Assembly: GCA_934446065.1 (NCBI GenBank)
Contig: CAKSDP010000015.1
Span: 1-48,712, forward strand
Direction: 5' to 3'
DNA length: 48,712 bases
DNA from: an uncultured Eubacteriales bacterium
Lineage (GTDB): Bacteria; Bacillota; Clostridia; Oscillospirales; CAG-272
Every line of letters begins with the position of its first letter. Position 1 is the stretch's first letter. This document shows positions 32,170 through 40,560 of the stretch, in pieces. The translations under genes were made by a program, and so were the position numbers. The notes below the pieces were generated by a model. That model searched no databases. It saw only the letters and a list, made by a program, of their open reading frames with translations, and was not told the DNA's origin.

Positions 32170-32910
32170 TTATTTTCCGCCGCGAAGCTTGTACCACAGC
32201 GTACCGAAATAAAATTTCGGCAGATTCATCATACGCCCGATACGCCACGGCTCGCGAATGAGTCTGTAAAACCATTCAAGTCCGGTCTTGCAGAAGAACG
32301 CGGGCGCTCTTTCGCTTGTTCCGGAATAAATGTCGAGGGAGCCGCCAAGCCCCATGAACAAACGAACGCCCGGCAGTGACGCGCGGTTCTCGTATATCCA
32401 CTTCTCCTGTGCGGGAGCACCGAGACAGACGAAAAGTATCTTCGCACCGGAGCGGTTGATCTCGTCGATCACCGCATCGTTTTCTTCGCCCGATTTCTTG
32501 AAGTATCCGTCATGAGTTCCCGCAATCACGAGCGACGGATATTTTTCGCACATCTTTTCCGCTGCCGCTTCGGCAATGCCCGGCTTGCCTCCCATGAAGA
32601 ATACGGGAGTGGATGAGTCCGCGAGCGAGAGCATCCGCTCGCCAAGCTCGATTCCCGGTACACGCTCGCTTATCGGGAGACGGAGGATGCGCGCAGCCTT
32701 AATAACGCCGATGCCGTCGGGAATTATGACCTCGGCGGAGTTTACAACATCGTAGAGCGCCGGTTCGTCGATGCATTTCTGTACGATCTCGGAGTTCGGC
32801 GTGAATACGGCTACCGTCTCGTCAGCTTTGATCTTGCGGCAAATGTATTCCGATATTTCGTCAAGAGTTCCGGGTGTGAAGTTTACACCGCGAAGCTGTA
32901 CAGTATTCAT
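32170..32910 (-). CDS. WecG/TagA/CpsF-family glycosyltransferase
   Basis: A 246-residue GT26-type enzyme. Family motifs are VAVFTPNSEIVQKCIDEP, EVIIPDGIGVIKAARIL, PVFFMGGKPGIAEAAAE, and the nucleotide-sugar motif FVCLGAPAQEKWIYENR. It ends with LEWFYRLIREPWRIGRM. Such enzymes add N-acetylmannosamine or a related sugar to lipid-linked GlcNAc in teichoic acid or exopolysaccharide synthesis. The ATG at 32910 has GGAGG five bases upstream. It follows the acyl carrier protein gene after 58 bases containing a small GC-rich hairpin. No other polysaccharide genes are adjacent, so its product polymer is unknown. Confidence 0.92.
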   Translation of the reverse strand: MNTVQLRGVNFTPGTLDEISEYICRKIKADETVAVFTPNSEIVQKCIDEPALYDVVNSAEVIIPDGIGVIKAARILRLPISERVPGIELGERMLSLADSSTPVFFMGGKPGIAEAAAEKMCEKYPSLVIAGTHDGYFKKSGEENDAVIDEINRSGAKILFVCLGAPAQEKWIYENRASLPGVRLFMGLGGSLDIYSGTSERAPAFFCKTGLEWFYRLIREPWRIGRMMNLPKFYFGTLWYKLRGGK

Positions 32911-32968
32911 AAAGCCTCCATGGAGCAAGATAAAAGTAATGCGCGACAGTGCCGCGCAAACTCTTTAT

Positions 32969-33193
32969 TTATTCAACGGATGAAAGATAATTGACTACAT
33001 CTCCTACGGTGATGAAATTCCTGATATCCTCATCTCCGATTTCTATATCGAATTTTTCCTCACACAGCAGAATGAGATCCGCCAGTTCAAGCGAGTTGAC
33101 ACCGAGATCGGCGACAAGCTCAGCCGACATCGTAACATCGTCCGGGTTTACCGAAAGCTCGTTTACGAGCATTTCCTTTACCTGCTCAAACAT
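32969..33193 (-). CDS. Acyl carrier protein
   Basis: A 74-residue acidic ACP. The 4'-phosphopantetheine serine is in VADLGVNSLELADLI, near residue 37, where housekeeping ACPs usually read GADSLD. The rest fits: MFEQVKEMLVNELSV, then EKFDIEIGDEDI and ITVGDVVNYL. The strongest GGAGG lies upstream of the ATG at 33193, about 11 bases away. It sits between an acyl-adenylating ligase and a glycosyltransferase, with no fatty acid synthesis genes around, so it is probably a dedicated carrier rather than the main ACP. Confidence 0.9.
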   Translation of the reverse strand: MFEQVKEMLVNELSVNPDDVTMSAELVADLGVNSLELADLILLCEEKFDIEIGDEDIRNFITVGDVVNYLSSVE

Positions 33194-33257
33194 TGTTCTG
33201 CTCACCTCCTCCAAAGTAAAATTTTGCAATCCACTATATTATAATCGAAACTTGTTA

Positions 33258-34973
33258 CTATTTCAAGAGGAATCGCTTAATTTTTTTAGAGGGAGTTTTC
33301 TCAAATTCCTCGCTTCTCAGCTCGAATTTGTTAATATGCTTGTAAGGCGGGAGCGATTTGTTGATCTTTGTTATATAATCCTTAAGCTCACTGCAAACTT
33401 CATCGTTTGTAAGATGTCCCTCGACCATCTCCGGATCGGGATAGATGAGCGCCGTGATGATAACATCGCCGGTGACCTCGTCGTCGCGCCCGATAACTAC
33501 TGATTCCTTGATGAGCGGAAGCTTCGACAGCCTCTCCTCAAGCTCCTCGGGGAATACGTTCTTGCCGTTTGCCGCAATGATAACATTTTTCTTTCTTCCG
33601 GTGATTGTGATGTATCCTCTGCGGTCGATGCGGCCGATGTCGCCCGTGCGGAAGAAGCCGTCTTCGGTGAACACCTCAGCCGTTGCCTCGGGATTTTCGT
33701 AATAACCGAGCATTACGTTGTCGCCGCGCACGAGGATCTCGCCCTCTCCCTCGTCGCATTCCGCGATCTGATCTATCTTCACCTCGCAGCTCTCGACGGC
33801 TTGACCGACACTGTCAAATTTGACGTGTCCCGGCATATTGACGGATATCAGCGGTGAACACTCGGTGATGCCGTAGCCCTGGAATACGGAGATTCCGAAG
33901 GAGTAAAAATCCCGGATTATCTGCGGATCGATCGGCGCGCCGCCGACGATCACGGTCTTGAGTCTGCCGCCGAATACGTCGGTGATGTCGGAGAAGAATT
34001 TCTTTCGCATATCAACACCGGTGAGAAGCAGGGCATCGCTTATCTTCATCGCGGTGCGTACCTTCTTTTCGATGCCTTTTTTGCGTATGGTCTCCCAAAT
34101 GCGCTTGTGGATCGTCTCAAGGAACAGCGGAACAAGAATGAGCGACGTCGGACGGAATTCCTTGAAATTCCTCGTCGCGTAGCGCAGACTTTCGTTGATG
34201 TAGGTTGTGGTGCCGAGATTGCTTGAAGCGAGGTGCGATGTCGCAAGCTCAAACGTGTGGTGGATCGGCAGAACGGAGACGAATGTGTCGCGGCGGTCGA
34301 ACTTTGTGTGGAACGAAGCCGCGTTCGCCGTAGCGGTGAGATTGTGGTGCGAGAGCATGACGCCCTTGCTCGTCCCGGTCGTACCGGAGGTGAACAGTAT
34401 CGCCGCCATCTCATCCATCCGGATCTCGTAGTCGTTAAAGGACGTGTCACCCTCCTCGCGCAGACGTGCTCCCTCAAGAACACAGCTCTCAAAGGACTTC
34501 ACGAACGGCAGATCACACGACTCTCCGTCGGCATGGATCGGGATGAAGCTCTCGATAAACGGCATATCGACCGCGCGCTCGGTCAGCTTGTTGTTGTAGC
34601 ACTCTGTGTACACGACAGCACTGCATTTTGCGATGCGCATGAAATCAATTATCTGATCCATTTCAAGCTCGCGGTCAAGCGGAACTATAACACCGCCGCT
34701 GCTGATAACGGACGCAAGCGTTACGACCCACAGCGGATGAGTGTCGCCAATTACGGCGATCCTTTTGCCCGAGAGGGAGGAGTTCATGAGATATGTCGCA
34801 AAGTTCTGCATATATTCCCAGAAGTCGTTGTACGAGAATTCATGCATCTGTCCGTCTTCGCGATAGTAATACTGTATTTTGTCGCCGAATGCCTCCGCGC
34901 TGGTCCTGTATAGATCCCTGATATCGGTAATTCTTTTCGGCGGAGCGGTGTGATAATTGTTGTAAGTAAGCAT
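33258..34973 (-). CDS. AMP-forming acyl-CoA/acyl-ACP ligase
   Basis: A 571-residue member of the ANL adenylating superfamily. The P-loop-like motif is AAILFTSGTTGTSKGVMLSH, followed by GGAPIDPQIIRDF, FQGYGITECSPLISVN, FRTGDIGRIDRRGYI and the C-terminal hinge ITGRKKNVIIAANGKNVFP. The catalytic lysine is in EKTPSKKIKRFLL. Overall it resembles long-chain fatty acyl-CoA synthetases. The ACP gene 64 bases downstream suggests it loads an acyl group onto that carrier, but CoA could also be the acceptor. It is preceded by the best consensus promoter in the window. The ribosome site is AAAGG, about ten bases upstream of the ATG. Confidence 0.9.
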   Translation of the reverse strand: MLTYNNYHTAPPKRITDIRDLYRTSAEAFGDKIQYYYREDGQMHEFSYNDFWEYMQNFATYLMNSSLSGKRIAVIGDTHPLWVVTLASVISSGGVIVPLDRELEMDQIIDFMRIAKCSAVVYTECYNNKLTERAVDMPFIESFIPIHADGESCDLPFVKSFESCVLEGARLREEGDTSFNDYEIRMDEMAAILFTSGTTGTSKGVMLSHHNLTATANAASFHTKFDRRDTFVSVLPIHHTFELATSHLASSNLGTTTYINESLRYATRNFKEFRPTSLILVPLFLETIHKRIWETIRKKGIEKKVRTAMKISDALLLTGVDMRKKFFSDITDVFGGRLKTVIVGGAPIDPQIIRDFYSFGISVFQGYGITECSPLISVNMPGHVKFDSVGQAVESCEVKIDQIAECDEGEGEILVRGDNVMLGYYENPEATAEVFTEDGFFRTGDIGRIDRRGYITITGRKKNVIIAANGKNVFPEELEERLSKLPLIKESVVIGRDDEVTGDVIITALIYPDPEMVEGHLTNDEVCSELKDYITKINKSLPPYKHINKFELRSEEFEKTPSKKIKRFLLK

Positions 34974-35039
34974 TTATTGTACGCCTTTCGCAAAGCCTGT
35001 GCCCGAAGGACAAGGATAGTATTTTTCACTAACATTATA

Positions 35040-35068
35040 ATTATATCTTTTTCGACGCAGTATGTCAA
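35040..35068 (-). promoter_or_regulatory. Promoter of the acyl ligase-ACP-glycosyltransferase unit
   Basis: On minus, perfect TTGACA (35063-35068), 17 bases, perfect TATAAT (35040-35045), about 60 bases before the ligase ATG. Confidence 0.85.
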
Positions 35069-35183
35069 GAAATTTAGAGCGAATATGGAATATTAACACG
35101 AAAAAACGGTGCCTCTTGTTCTGTCCGCATGAGAAATCGGAAAAATAATAACCGTTTCACGTGACTAAAATTTTCTTCATATA

Positions 35184-35212
35184 TTGAATTTCGTTGTAAA
35201 ATGTAATATAAT
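35184..35212 (+). promoter_or_regulatory. Promoter of the epimerase-like gene
   Basis: TTGAAT (35184-35189), 17 bases, perfect TATAAT (35207-35212), divergent from the ligase promoter. Confidence 0.7.
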
Positions 35213-35257
35213 AATAAAAACAACCTTGTTAATACATATTCCGGAGGAATGGAAAAA

Positions 35258-36124
35258 ATGAAGACAAGCGTAAGCACGTACAGCTACGGTGCGCACAGAT
35301 TTGAGGAAAATCTCGGCGTTTGCGGCGTGATCGACCATGCGGCAAAGGTCGGATTTGACGGTATAGAGTTCGTTGAGGGCGAGTGGCAAAAGGACCCCGA
35401 CGGTGCAAAGAAGATTCGCGAGCACTGTGCCGAGAAGAATATCACCCCCGTTGCTTTTCTCGTCTCCGCAGATTTTCTGAATAACGGATCCGAGGACGGA
35501 CGCGACGAGATCGCCCGCGTGGAGTCCCTTATCGACACTGCGGCTGAGCTTGGCGCAACAATGCTCCGCCACGATGTTACCGGCGGTGTATCCGGACGCA
35601 AATATGCACGCGGATACGATGATGTGCTGCCGATCCTTGCAGAGCGCATCCGCGAGGTTACAAAGTACGCCGAGCAGAAGGGCATCCGCACCATGACCGA
35701 GAATCACGGATTTTTCTCTCAGGATGCAAACAGAGTAGAGAAGCTCATCAACGCCGTCGGACATCCGAACTTCGGTGCACTTGTTGATATGGGTAACTTC
35801 CTCTGTGCCGACGAGAATCCGAACATTTCAGTCGGAATCATGGCTCCTTATGCTTTCCACGTTCATGCAAAGGACTTTTTCGTAAAGAGCGGCATCGAGC
35901 CGAACCCCGGTGACGGTTGGTTCATGTCCCGTGCGGGGAATTATCTCCGCGGCACCATTATCGGTCACGGTGACGCAAGAGTTTACCAGAGTATCAAAAC
36001 AATAGTGCGCTCCGGATATGACGGATATATTACTATCGAGTTCGAGGGTATGGAGGACAACTTCCGCGGAATCGAGCTTGGATATAAGAATCTCTGCCGT
36101 TTTATCGCGGACGCACAGTCATGA
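35258..36124 (+). CDS. Sugar phosphate isomerase/epimerase (xylose-isomerase-like TIM barrel)
   Basis: A 288-residue protein of the AP endonuclease 2/xylose isomerase-like family. Likely metal ligands lie in MTENHGFFSQDANRVEKL, ALVDMGNFL, YAFHVHAKDFF and TIIGHGDARV, with ITIEFEGME at the end. These residues fit a divalent-metal sugar epimerase or isomerase such as the tagatose/fructose 3-epimerase type, but the sugar is not determined. The ATG at 35258 lies ten bases after GGAGG; the one at 35249 is too close to it. It is a single-gene unit with its own promoter and terminator. Confidence 0.85.
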   Translation: MKTSVSTYSYGAHRFEENLGVCGVIDHAAKVGFDGIEFVEGEWQKDPDGAKKIREHCAEKNITPVAFLVSADFLNNGSEDGRDEIARVESLIDTAAELGATMLRHDVTGGVSGRKYARGYDDVLPILAERIREVTKYAEQKGIRTMTENHGFFSQDANRVEKLINAVGHPNFGALVDMGNFLCADENPNISVGIMAPYAFHVHAKDFFVKSGIEPNPGDGWFMSRAGNYLRGTIIGHGDARVYQSIKTIVRSGYDGYITIEFEGMEDNFRGIELGYKNLCRFIADAQS

Positions 36125-36130
36125 CATTGC

Positions 36131-36161
36131 GGTCTGTCGCACGCGCGGCAGACCCATTTTT
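36131..36161 (+). terminator. Terminator after the epimerase-like gene
   Basis: GGTCTGTCGC-ACGC-GCGGCAGACC, one G-T wobble, followed by CATTTTT, seven bases after the stop. Confidence 0.88.
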
Positions 36162-36191
36162 CGGGAAAAGGCGGTTTTGTTCCGACACTAC

Positions 36192-36220
36192 TTGAAAAAT
36201 ATACGCTGAAGTAGTATAAT
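36192..36220 (+). promoter_or_regulatory. upp operon promoter
   Basis: TTGAAA (36192-36197), 17 bases, perfect TATAAT (36215-36220). The 80-base leader contains one hairpin (GCGCC with GGCGC) without a T run. Confidence 0.75.
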
Positions 36221-36307
36221 AATACGCGAAAAAATCGCGCAAAAGAATAATAAAATTGCGCCTGTCCGTTTTTTCGGTAATCCGGCGCACAGAAAGAGAG
36301 AATAAGT

Positions 36308-36937
36308 ATGAGTAAGCTCCACGTTATCGACCATCCGCTGATTGTCCACAAGCTGTCCATCATGAGAGAGAAGGAGACAGGCTCCAAGGACTTCCGCCAG
36401 CTCCTCGATGAGATCTCAATGCTCATGGGTTATGAGCTGACGCGTGATCTCCCGCTCGAGGATTACGACATGGAAACTCCCGTCGCTCCCACGGTCGGCA
36501 AAAAGATCTCCGGTAAGAAGCTTGCGATCGTGCCGATACTCAGAGCAGGTCTCGGCATGGCTGACGGAATACTGAAGCTCGTTCCCGTCGCAAAAGTCGG
36601 TCATATCGGACTGTATCGCGATCCCGAAAGCCATATGCCCGTCGAGTATTATTTCAAGATGCCGATCGATATCGAGGAGCGCCTCGTGATCGTGGTCGAT
36701 CCCATGCTCGCAACCGGCGGCTCCGCATCCGACGCTATCACTATGCTGAAAAAGCGCGGCGTTACATCCATCAGACTTATGTGCCTTGTTGCGGCTCCCG
36801 AGGGAGTAGAAAAAATGCAGAAGGATCATCCGGATGTTGACGTATACTGCGCAGCCCTCGACGAGAAGCTCGACGAGCACGCATATATCATCCCCGGACT
36901 CGGAGACGCGGGCGACCGCATCTTCGGCACGAAATAA
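36308..36937 (+). CDS. upp: Uracil phosphoribosyltransferase
   Basis: Upp salvages uracil with PRPP to UMP. The 209-residue protein is typical: VIDHPLIVHKLSIMREKETG, ILRAGLGMADGILKLVP, HIGLYRDPESHMPVEYY, the PRPP motif VVDPMLATGGSASDAI and IPGLGDAGDRIFGTK at the end. GAGAGA precedes the ATG by about six bases. The stop and the next start share a base (TAATG), so the pseudouridine synthase is translated right behind it. Confidence 0.97.
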   Translation: MSKLHVIDHPLIVHKLSIMREKETGSKDFRQLLDEISMLMGYELTRDLPLEDYDMETPVAPTVGKKISGKKLAIVPILRAGLGMADGILKLVPVAKVGHIGLYRDPESHMPVEYYFKMPIDIEERLVIVVDPMLATGGSASDAITMLKKRGVTSIRLMCLVAAPEGVEKMQKDHPDVDVYCAALDEKLDEHAYIIPGLGDAGDRIFGTK

Positions 36938-37929
36938 TGCAGACCATCACCGTAAATAAGAATGACGGCGGACAGCGGCTTGATAAATTTCTAACCAAAT
37001 GTATCGGCGGGCTGCCCGCCTCTCTTATGTATAAATATCTCCGCAAAAAGCGGATCAAGCTGAACGGCAAGCGCGCCGCCGGAGATATGATAGTGTCCGA
37101 GGGGGACGTGATCGAGCTTTATATCCCCGATGAGTTCACGCCTGAAAAGCGAGGAGCAGCCGATCCTCCGCCGCTGTCTGCACCGAAGCTTGATGTCGTG
37201 TATGAGGACGAGAATATTATCCTCACGGATAAGCGCCCGGGACAGCTCGTCCACATCGGCGACGGCGACGACGGCAGCGGTACGCTTATCCACCACATAA
37301 AATCGTACCTTATCCTGCGCGGCGAGTACGACCCCGCGTCCGAAAATTCATTCGCGCCGTCGCTCTGCAACCGCATAGACCGCAACACGGGCGGGATCGT
37401 CATTGCGGCAAAGAACGCCGAAACTCTGCGTGCAGTGTGCGAGGCGATCAAAGAATCGCATATAGATAAACGGTATCTCTGCGCCGTGCACGGAAAGCCG
37501 AAGAAAAACAGCGATGTCGCCGAGGCGTATCTCTTCAAGAACAGCCGTACCAAAACAGTCACCGTGACAAGCACGCAGGTGCGCGGCGCAAAGCCGATCA
37601 AGACCGGGTACCGCTTTGTTGACTATAATCCGTCGCTCGATATCTCTCTCCTTGAGGTTCGGCTGTATACGGGACGTACACATCAGATCAGAGCGCATAT
37701 GGCGTACCTCGGGATGCCGCTTGTCGGAGAGGGAAAGTACGGCGAAAACAAGAACGACCGCCGGCTCCGCTGGAAGCATCAGGCGCTGTATTCATATAAG
37801 CTGACGTTTCGCGAGGATACAGGACCGCTTTCGTATCTTTGCGGCAGAACATTCATCGCAAAGCCGGAGAATATCCGTTTTCTTGAATTTTTCGATCCCG
37901 GTAAATATTCCGCGCTTCTTGGCAAATAA
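36937..37929 (+). CDS. RluA-family pseudouridine synthase with S4 domain
   Basis: A 330-residue enzyme that isomerises uridine in rRNA or tRNA. An N-terminal S4 RNA-binding domain (GGQRLDKFLTKCI, SLMYKYLRKKRIKLNGKRA, about residues 10-65) is followed by the catalytic domain. The active-site Asp is in CNRIDRNTGGIVIAA, where most relatives read HRLDRDTSG; the Asn and Gly variants are seen in clostridial members. VRLYTGRTHQIRAHMAYLG and the closing LVGEGKYG are intact. It is joined to upp and followed eleven bases later by the lnt region. The RNA target is unknown. Confidence 0.92.
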   Translation: MQTITVNKNDGGQRLDKFLTKCIGGLPASLMYKYLRKKRIKLNGKRAAGDMIVSEGDVIELYIPDEFTPEKRGAADPPPLSAPKLDVVYEDENIILTDKRPGQLVHIGDGDDGSGTLIHHIKSYLILRGEYDPASENSFAPSLCNRIDRNTGGIVIAAKNAETLRAVCEAIKESHIDKRYLCAVHGKPKKNSDVAEAYLFKNSRTKTVTVTSTQVRGAKPIKTGYRFVDYNPSLDISLLEVRLYTGRTHQIRAHMAYLGMPLVGEGKYGENKNDRRLRWKHQALYSYKLTFREDTGPLSYLCGRTFIAKPENIRFLEFFDPGKYSALLGK

Positions 37930-37957
37930 TCAATTATAAATGAAAGGAGATCAGCCC

Positions 37958-39598
37958 GTGAGAACATTTCTGAAATGCCTGTCGCGGCACCCGAAGACCG
38001 CAATGTTCGTTTTCGGTATGATCGTCGCATTGCCGCTCGTGTTTGACCGGCTGTTCTTTGTTGGCTGGATCTCCTTCCTCGTGCCCGCATATGTCGAGTA
38101 TACTGTTCCGGATTCCGTAAATCTGAAGAGGCACGCGTATCTGCGCGGCTTCTCTTTCTTTATGGGATTCGGAATAGTGCTTTTTTCGTGGTTTACCGAG
38201 CTTTATCCCCTCGATTTCACCGGACTCAGTCGCGGCGGTGCCGCAGCCGTAGTCGCGGCGGGATGGTTCGGACTGTCCGCACTCCAAGCATCGGTAAAGT
38301 CGTTTATGTTTGTCATCCTCGGTATAGTCTCTCGCAGAACAGGCATACGCCGCAGCCCCGCTGCTTTTTCCGGCGCATTTGCCTGCCTTTTTGTCATGTT
38401 CGAGTGGATCGAACATCAGACATGGGCGGGCGTTCCGTGGGGTAATCTTGCCATCGGACAGGCATCGTTTTTGCCCATGATCCAGATCACGTCTGTGTTG
38501 GGCTCGTATGCCGTGACATTTATTCTTGTGTTTGCAGGCTCACTTATCGGCACGGGTATCGCGAAACTCTTCGCTTCGTCGCCCGCCGATGTACGCCCAC
38601 GCACCCTGCGCCCATTTATTGCCGCACTTCTTCTGCTTTCGGCAAATATCGGATTCGGATGCATCCGCCTTGCGACGTATTCTGTGCCTGAGGGAAGCCG
38701 CGCCGTTACCGCCGCCGCGATACAGGGAAATATATCATCGTATGAAAAGTGGGCGGAGGATTCAGCCGAGCGTGCATACAACGTGTACGAATCCCTGACC
38801 GAGGAGGCGGCGGAAGCCGGTGCCGAGTTTGTTGTTTGGCCCGAAACGCCGATAGTGTACAATCTCAGCGGAGATTTCGGGTATGAGGCTCGCTCGTATT
38901 ACCGCGCGGTCTCGCGCGAGAACAATGTAACGCTGATCGCAGGTGCATTTACGGAAAGCGCCGACGGCGTCGAGGAGAATTCCGTCGTCTCCGTCACACC
39001 GGAGCGCGGGATCGATGACACATATTACGTCAAGCGCAGACTTGTGCCGTTCGGCGAGTTTGTGCCGCTGCGCTCACTTGTGTCCGCGATCTATCCGCCG
39101 CTCTCGGAGCTGTCCGTTTTGGCGGACGACCTCGCGGCAGGAACGGAGCCGACGGTGCTCGAGACTCCGCTCGGCGCAGTGTCTCCGATAATATGCTTTG
39201 ATTCTATATACCCCGAGCTGACGCGTGACAGCGTCAGATGCGGCGGAGAGCTTATAACACTGTCCACAAACGATTCCTGGTTCGGTAATTCCGCCGCCGG
39301 CGGCGAGCACAACCGTCACGCCGTGCTGCGTGCGGTCGAATCCGGAAGATATCTCATCCGCGCGGCAAGCACGGGAATTTCCTCGATCATAACACCGACC
39401 GGCAGAGTCGATCAGAGCCTCGGTCAGTCCGAATACGGCTTTATTCTGTCGGACGTGTATATGATAGACGAAAACACCGTCTATACCACGATCGGCGATA
39501 TCAGCGTTATTGCATCTGCGGCGGCTTTTGCGGTGATCGTGCTGCTTTTTTCTCTCGACCGCAAACGTCTGTCGGACAGAGGAGGTGACGCGCATTGA
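37958..39598 (+). CDS. lnt: Apolipoprotein N-acyltransferase (Lnt) homologue
   Basis: A 546-residue membrane enzyme with about six hydrophobic N-terminal segments (residues 15-215) and a nitrilase-like domain outside. The likely catalytic triad is Glu in FVVWPETPIVYN, Lys in YYVKRRLVPFGEFVP, and Cys in SPIICFDSIYPELT. Lnt adds the third acyl chain to lipoproteins and is best known from Gram-negative and actinobacterial cells, but annotated homologues occur in Clostridia. A GTG at 37958 preceded by AAAGGAG is the better start; the ATG at 37940 overlaps that site. Whether it really acylates lipoproteins in this host is inferred. Confidence 0.87.
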   Translation: MRTFLKCLSRHPKTAMFVFGMIVALPLVFDRLFFVGWISFLVPAYVEYTVPDSVNLKRHAYLRGFSFFMGFGIVLFSWFTELYPLDFTGLSRGGAAAVVAAGWFGLSALQASVKSFMFVILGIVSRRTGIRRSPAAFSGAFACLFVMFEWIEHQTWAGVPWGNLAIGQASFLPMIQITSVLGSYAVTFILVFAGSLIGTGIAKLFASSPADVRPRTLRPFIAALLLLSANIGFGCIRLATYSVPEGSRAVTAAAIQGNISSYEKWAEDSAERAYNVYESLTEEAAEAGAEFVVWPETPIVYNLSGDFGYEARSYYRAVSRENNVTLIAGAFTESADGVEENSVVSVTPERGIDDTYYVKRRLVPFGEFVPLRSLVSAIYPPLSELSVLADDLAAGTEPTVLETPLGAVSPIICFDSIYPELTRDSVRCGGELITLSTNDSWFGNSAAGGEHNRHAVLRAVESGRYLIRAASTGISSIITPTGRVDQSLGQSEYGFILSDVYMIDENTVYTTIGDISVIASAAAFAVIVLLFSLDRKRLSDRGGDAH

Positions 39599-40560
39599 AC
39601 ATCAGAGTCACGGAAGATATTGCCGGCATGACGATACGCGAATATCTTCGCGGCGAGCTTGGATATTCCTCCGCCATGCTCAAAAAGCTCAAGTTTACCC
39701 CCGGCGGAATAACGGTAGGCGGCGAGTTTGTCACAGTCAGGCACATTCTCGCGAAAGGCGAGATATTGTCGCTCATGTCCGAGGACAGGGAAGAGGATAC
39801 AAGCCCGTATATAATCCCGGCGGACCTCCCGCTCGGAATACTTTATGAGGATGAGCACGTGACAGCCGTGAACAAGCCTCCGGCAATGCCCGCCCACCCG
39901 TCGCTCGGGCATCGCAATGATACCGTTGCAAATGCGCTTGCATACAGATACAGCGCAGCGCCGTATGTGTTCCGTCCGGTGAATCGGCTTGATCGGGATA
40001 CAAGCGGCGTCATGCTCACGGCAAATACCCGCCTTGCATCATACAAAATGTATAAGGCGATGCGTGCGGGAGAAATCGAAAAGTATTACATCGCCGTTCT
40101 TGCGGCATCGCCTGTCGAAAAATGTGGAGAGATCGTGTCGTATATGCGCCGTATGGACGGCAGTATCGTAATGCGCGAGGAATGTCCTTCCGACGCCGAC
40201 GGCGCAAAGCTTGCGGTGACAAAATATTGCGTCGCGGCGGAGATGCCCGGCGTGTGCGCGGTCGTCGCTTCTCCCGTTACGGGCAGAACGCATCAGCTCC
40301 GCGTTCAGTTTGCGGGCATCGGATGCCCGATCGTCGGAGATACCATGTACGGCAGTGAGTCCGAGTATATCGGGCGGCAGTCGCTGCACGCCTCAGTGTC
40401 TGTTTTTCCTCATCCCGAGAGCGGCGAGCGTGTGCGCGTATGTGCCCCGCTTCCGGATGATATCGCAGACCTTTGCCGCAAGCTCGGAGCATCTCCCGAG
40501 AGCATTGCGGCAGAAGCCGAAAAAATAATCGAGTCCGGAGTTTTGAAGAGTGAAAAATAA
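39595..40560 (+). CDS. RluA-family pseudouridine synthase (second copy)
   Basis: A 321-residue pseudouridine synthase unlike the first copy. The S4-like N-terminus (MTIREYLRGELGYSSAMLKK, KFTPGGITVGGEFV) precedes a catalytic domain with the canonical RPVNRLDRDTSGVML and SPVTGRTHQLRVQFAGIG. The start is TTG at 39595, overlapping the lnt stop as TTGA, with GGAGG nine bases upstream. The 3' end overlaps the next gene by 11 bases. The target RNA position is not readable from sequence. Confidence 0.91.
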   Translation: MNIRVTEDIAGMTIREYLRGELGYSSAMLKKLKFTPGGITVGGEFVTVRHILAKGEILSLMSEDREEDTSPYIIPADLPLGILYEDEHVTAVNKPPAMPAHPSLGHRNDTVANALAYRYSAAPYVFRPVNRLDRDTSGVMLTANTRLASYKMYKAMRAGEIEKYYIAVLAASPVEKCGEIVSYMRRMDGSIVMREECPSDADGAKLAVTKYCVAAEMPGVCAVVASPVTGRTHQLRVQFAGIGCPIVGDTMYGSESEYIGRQSLHASVSVFPHPESGERVRVCAPLPDDIADLCRKLGASPESIAAEAEKIIESGVLKSEK

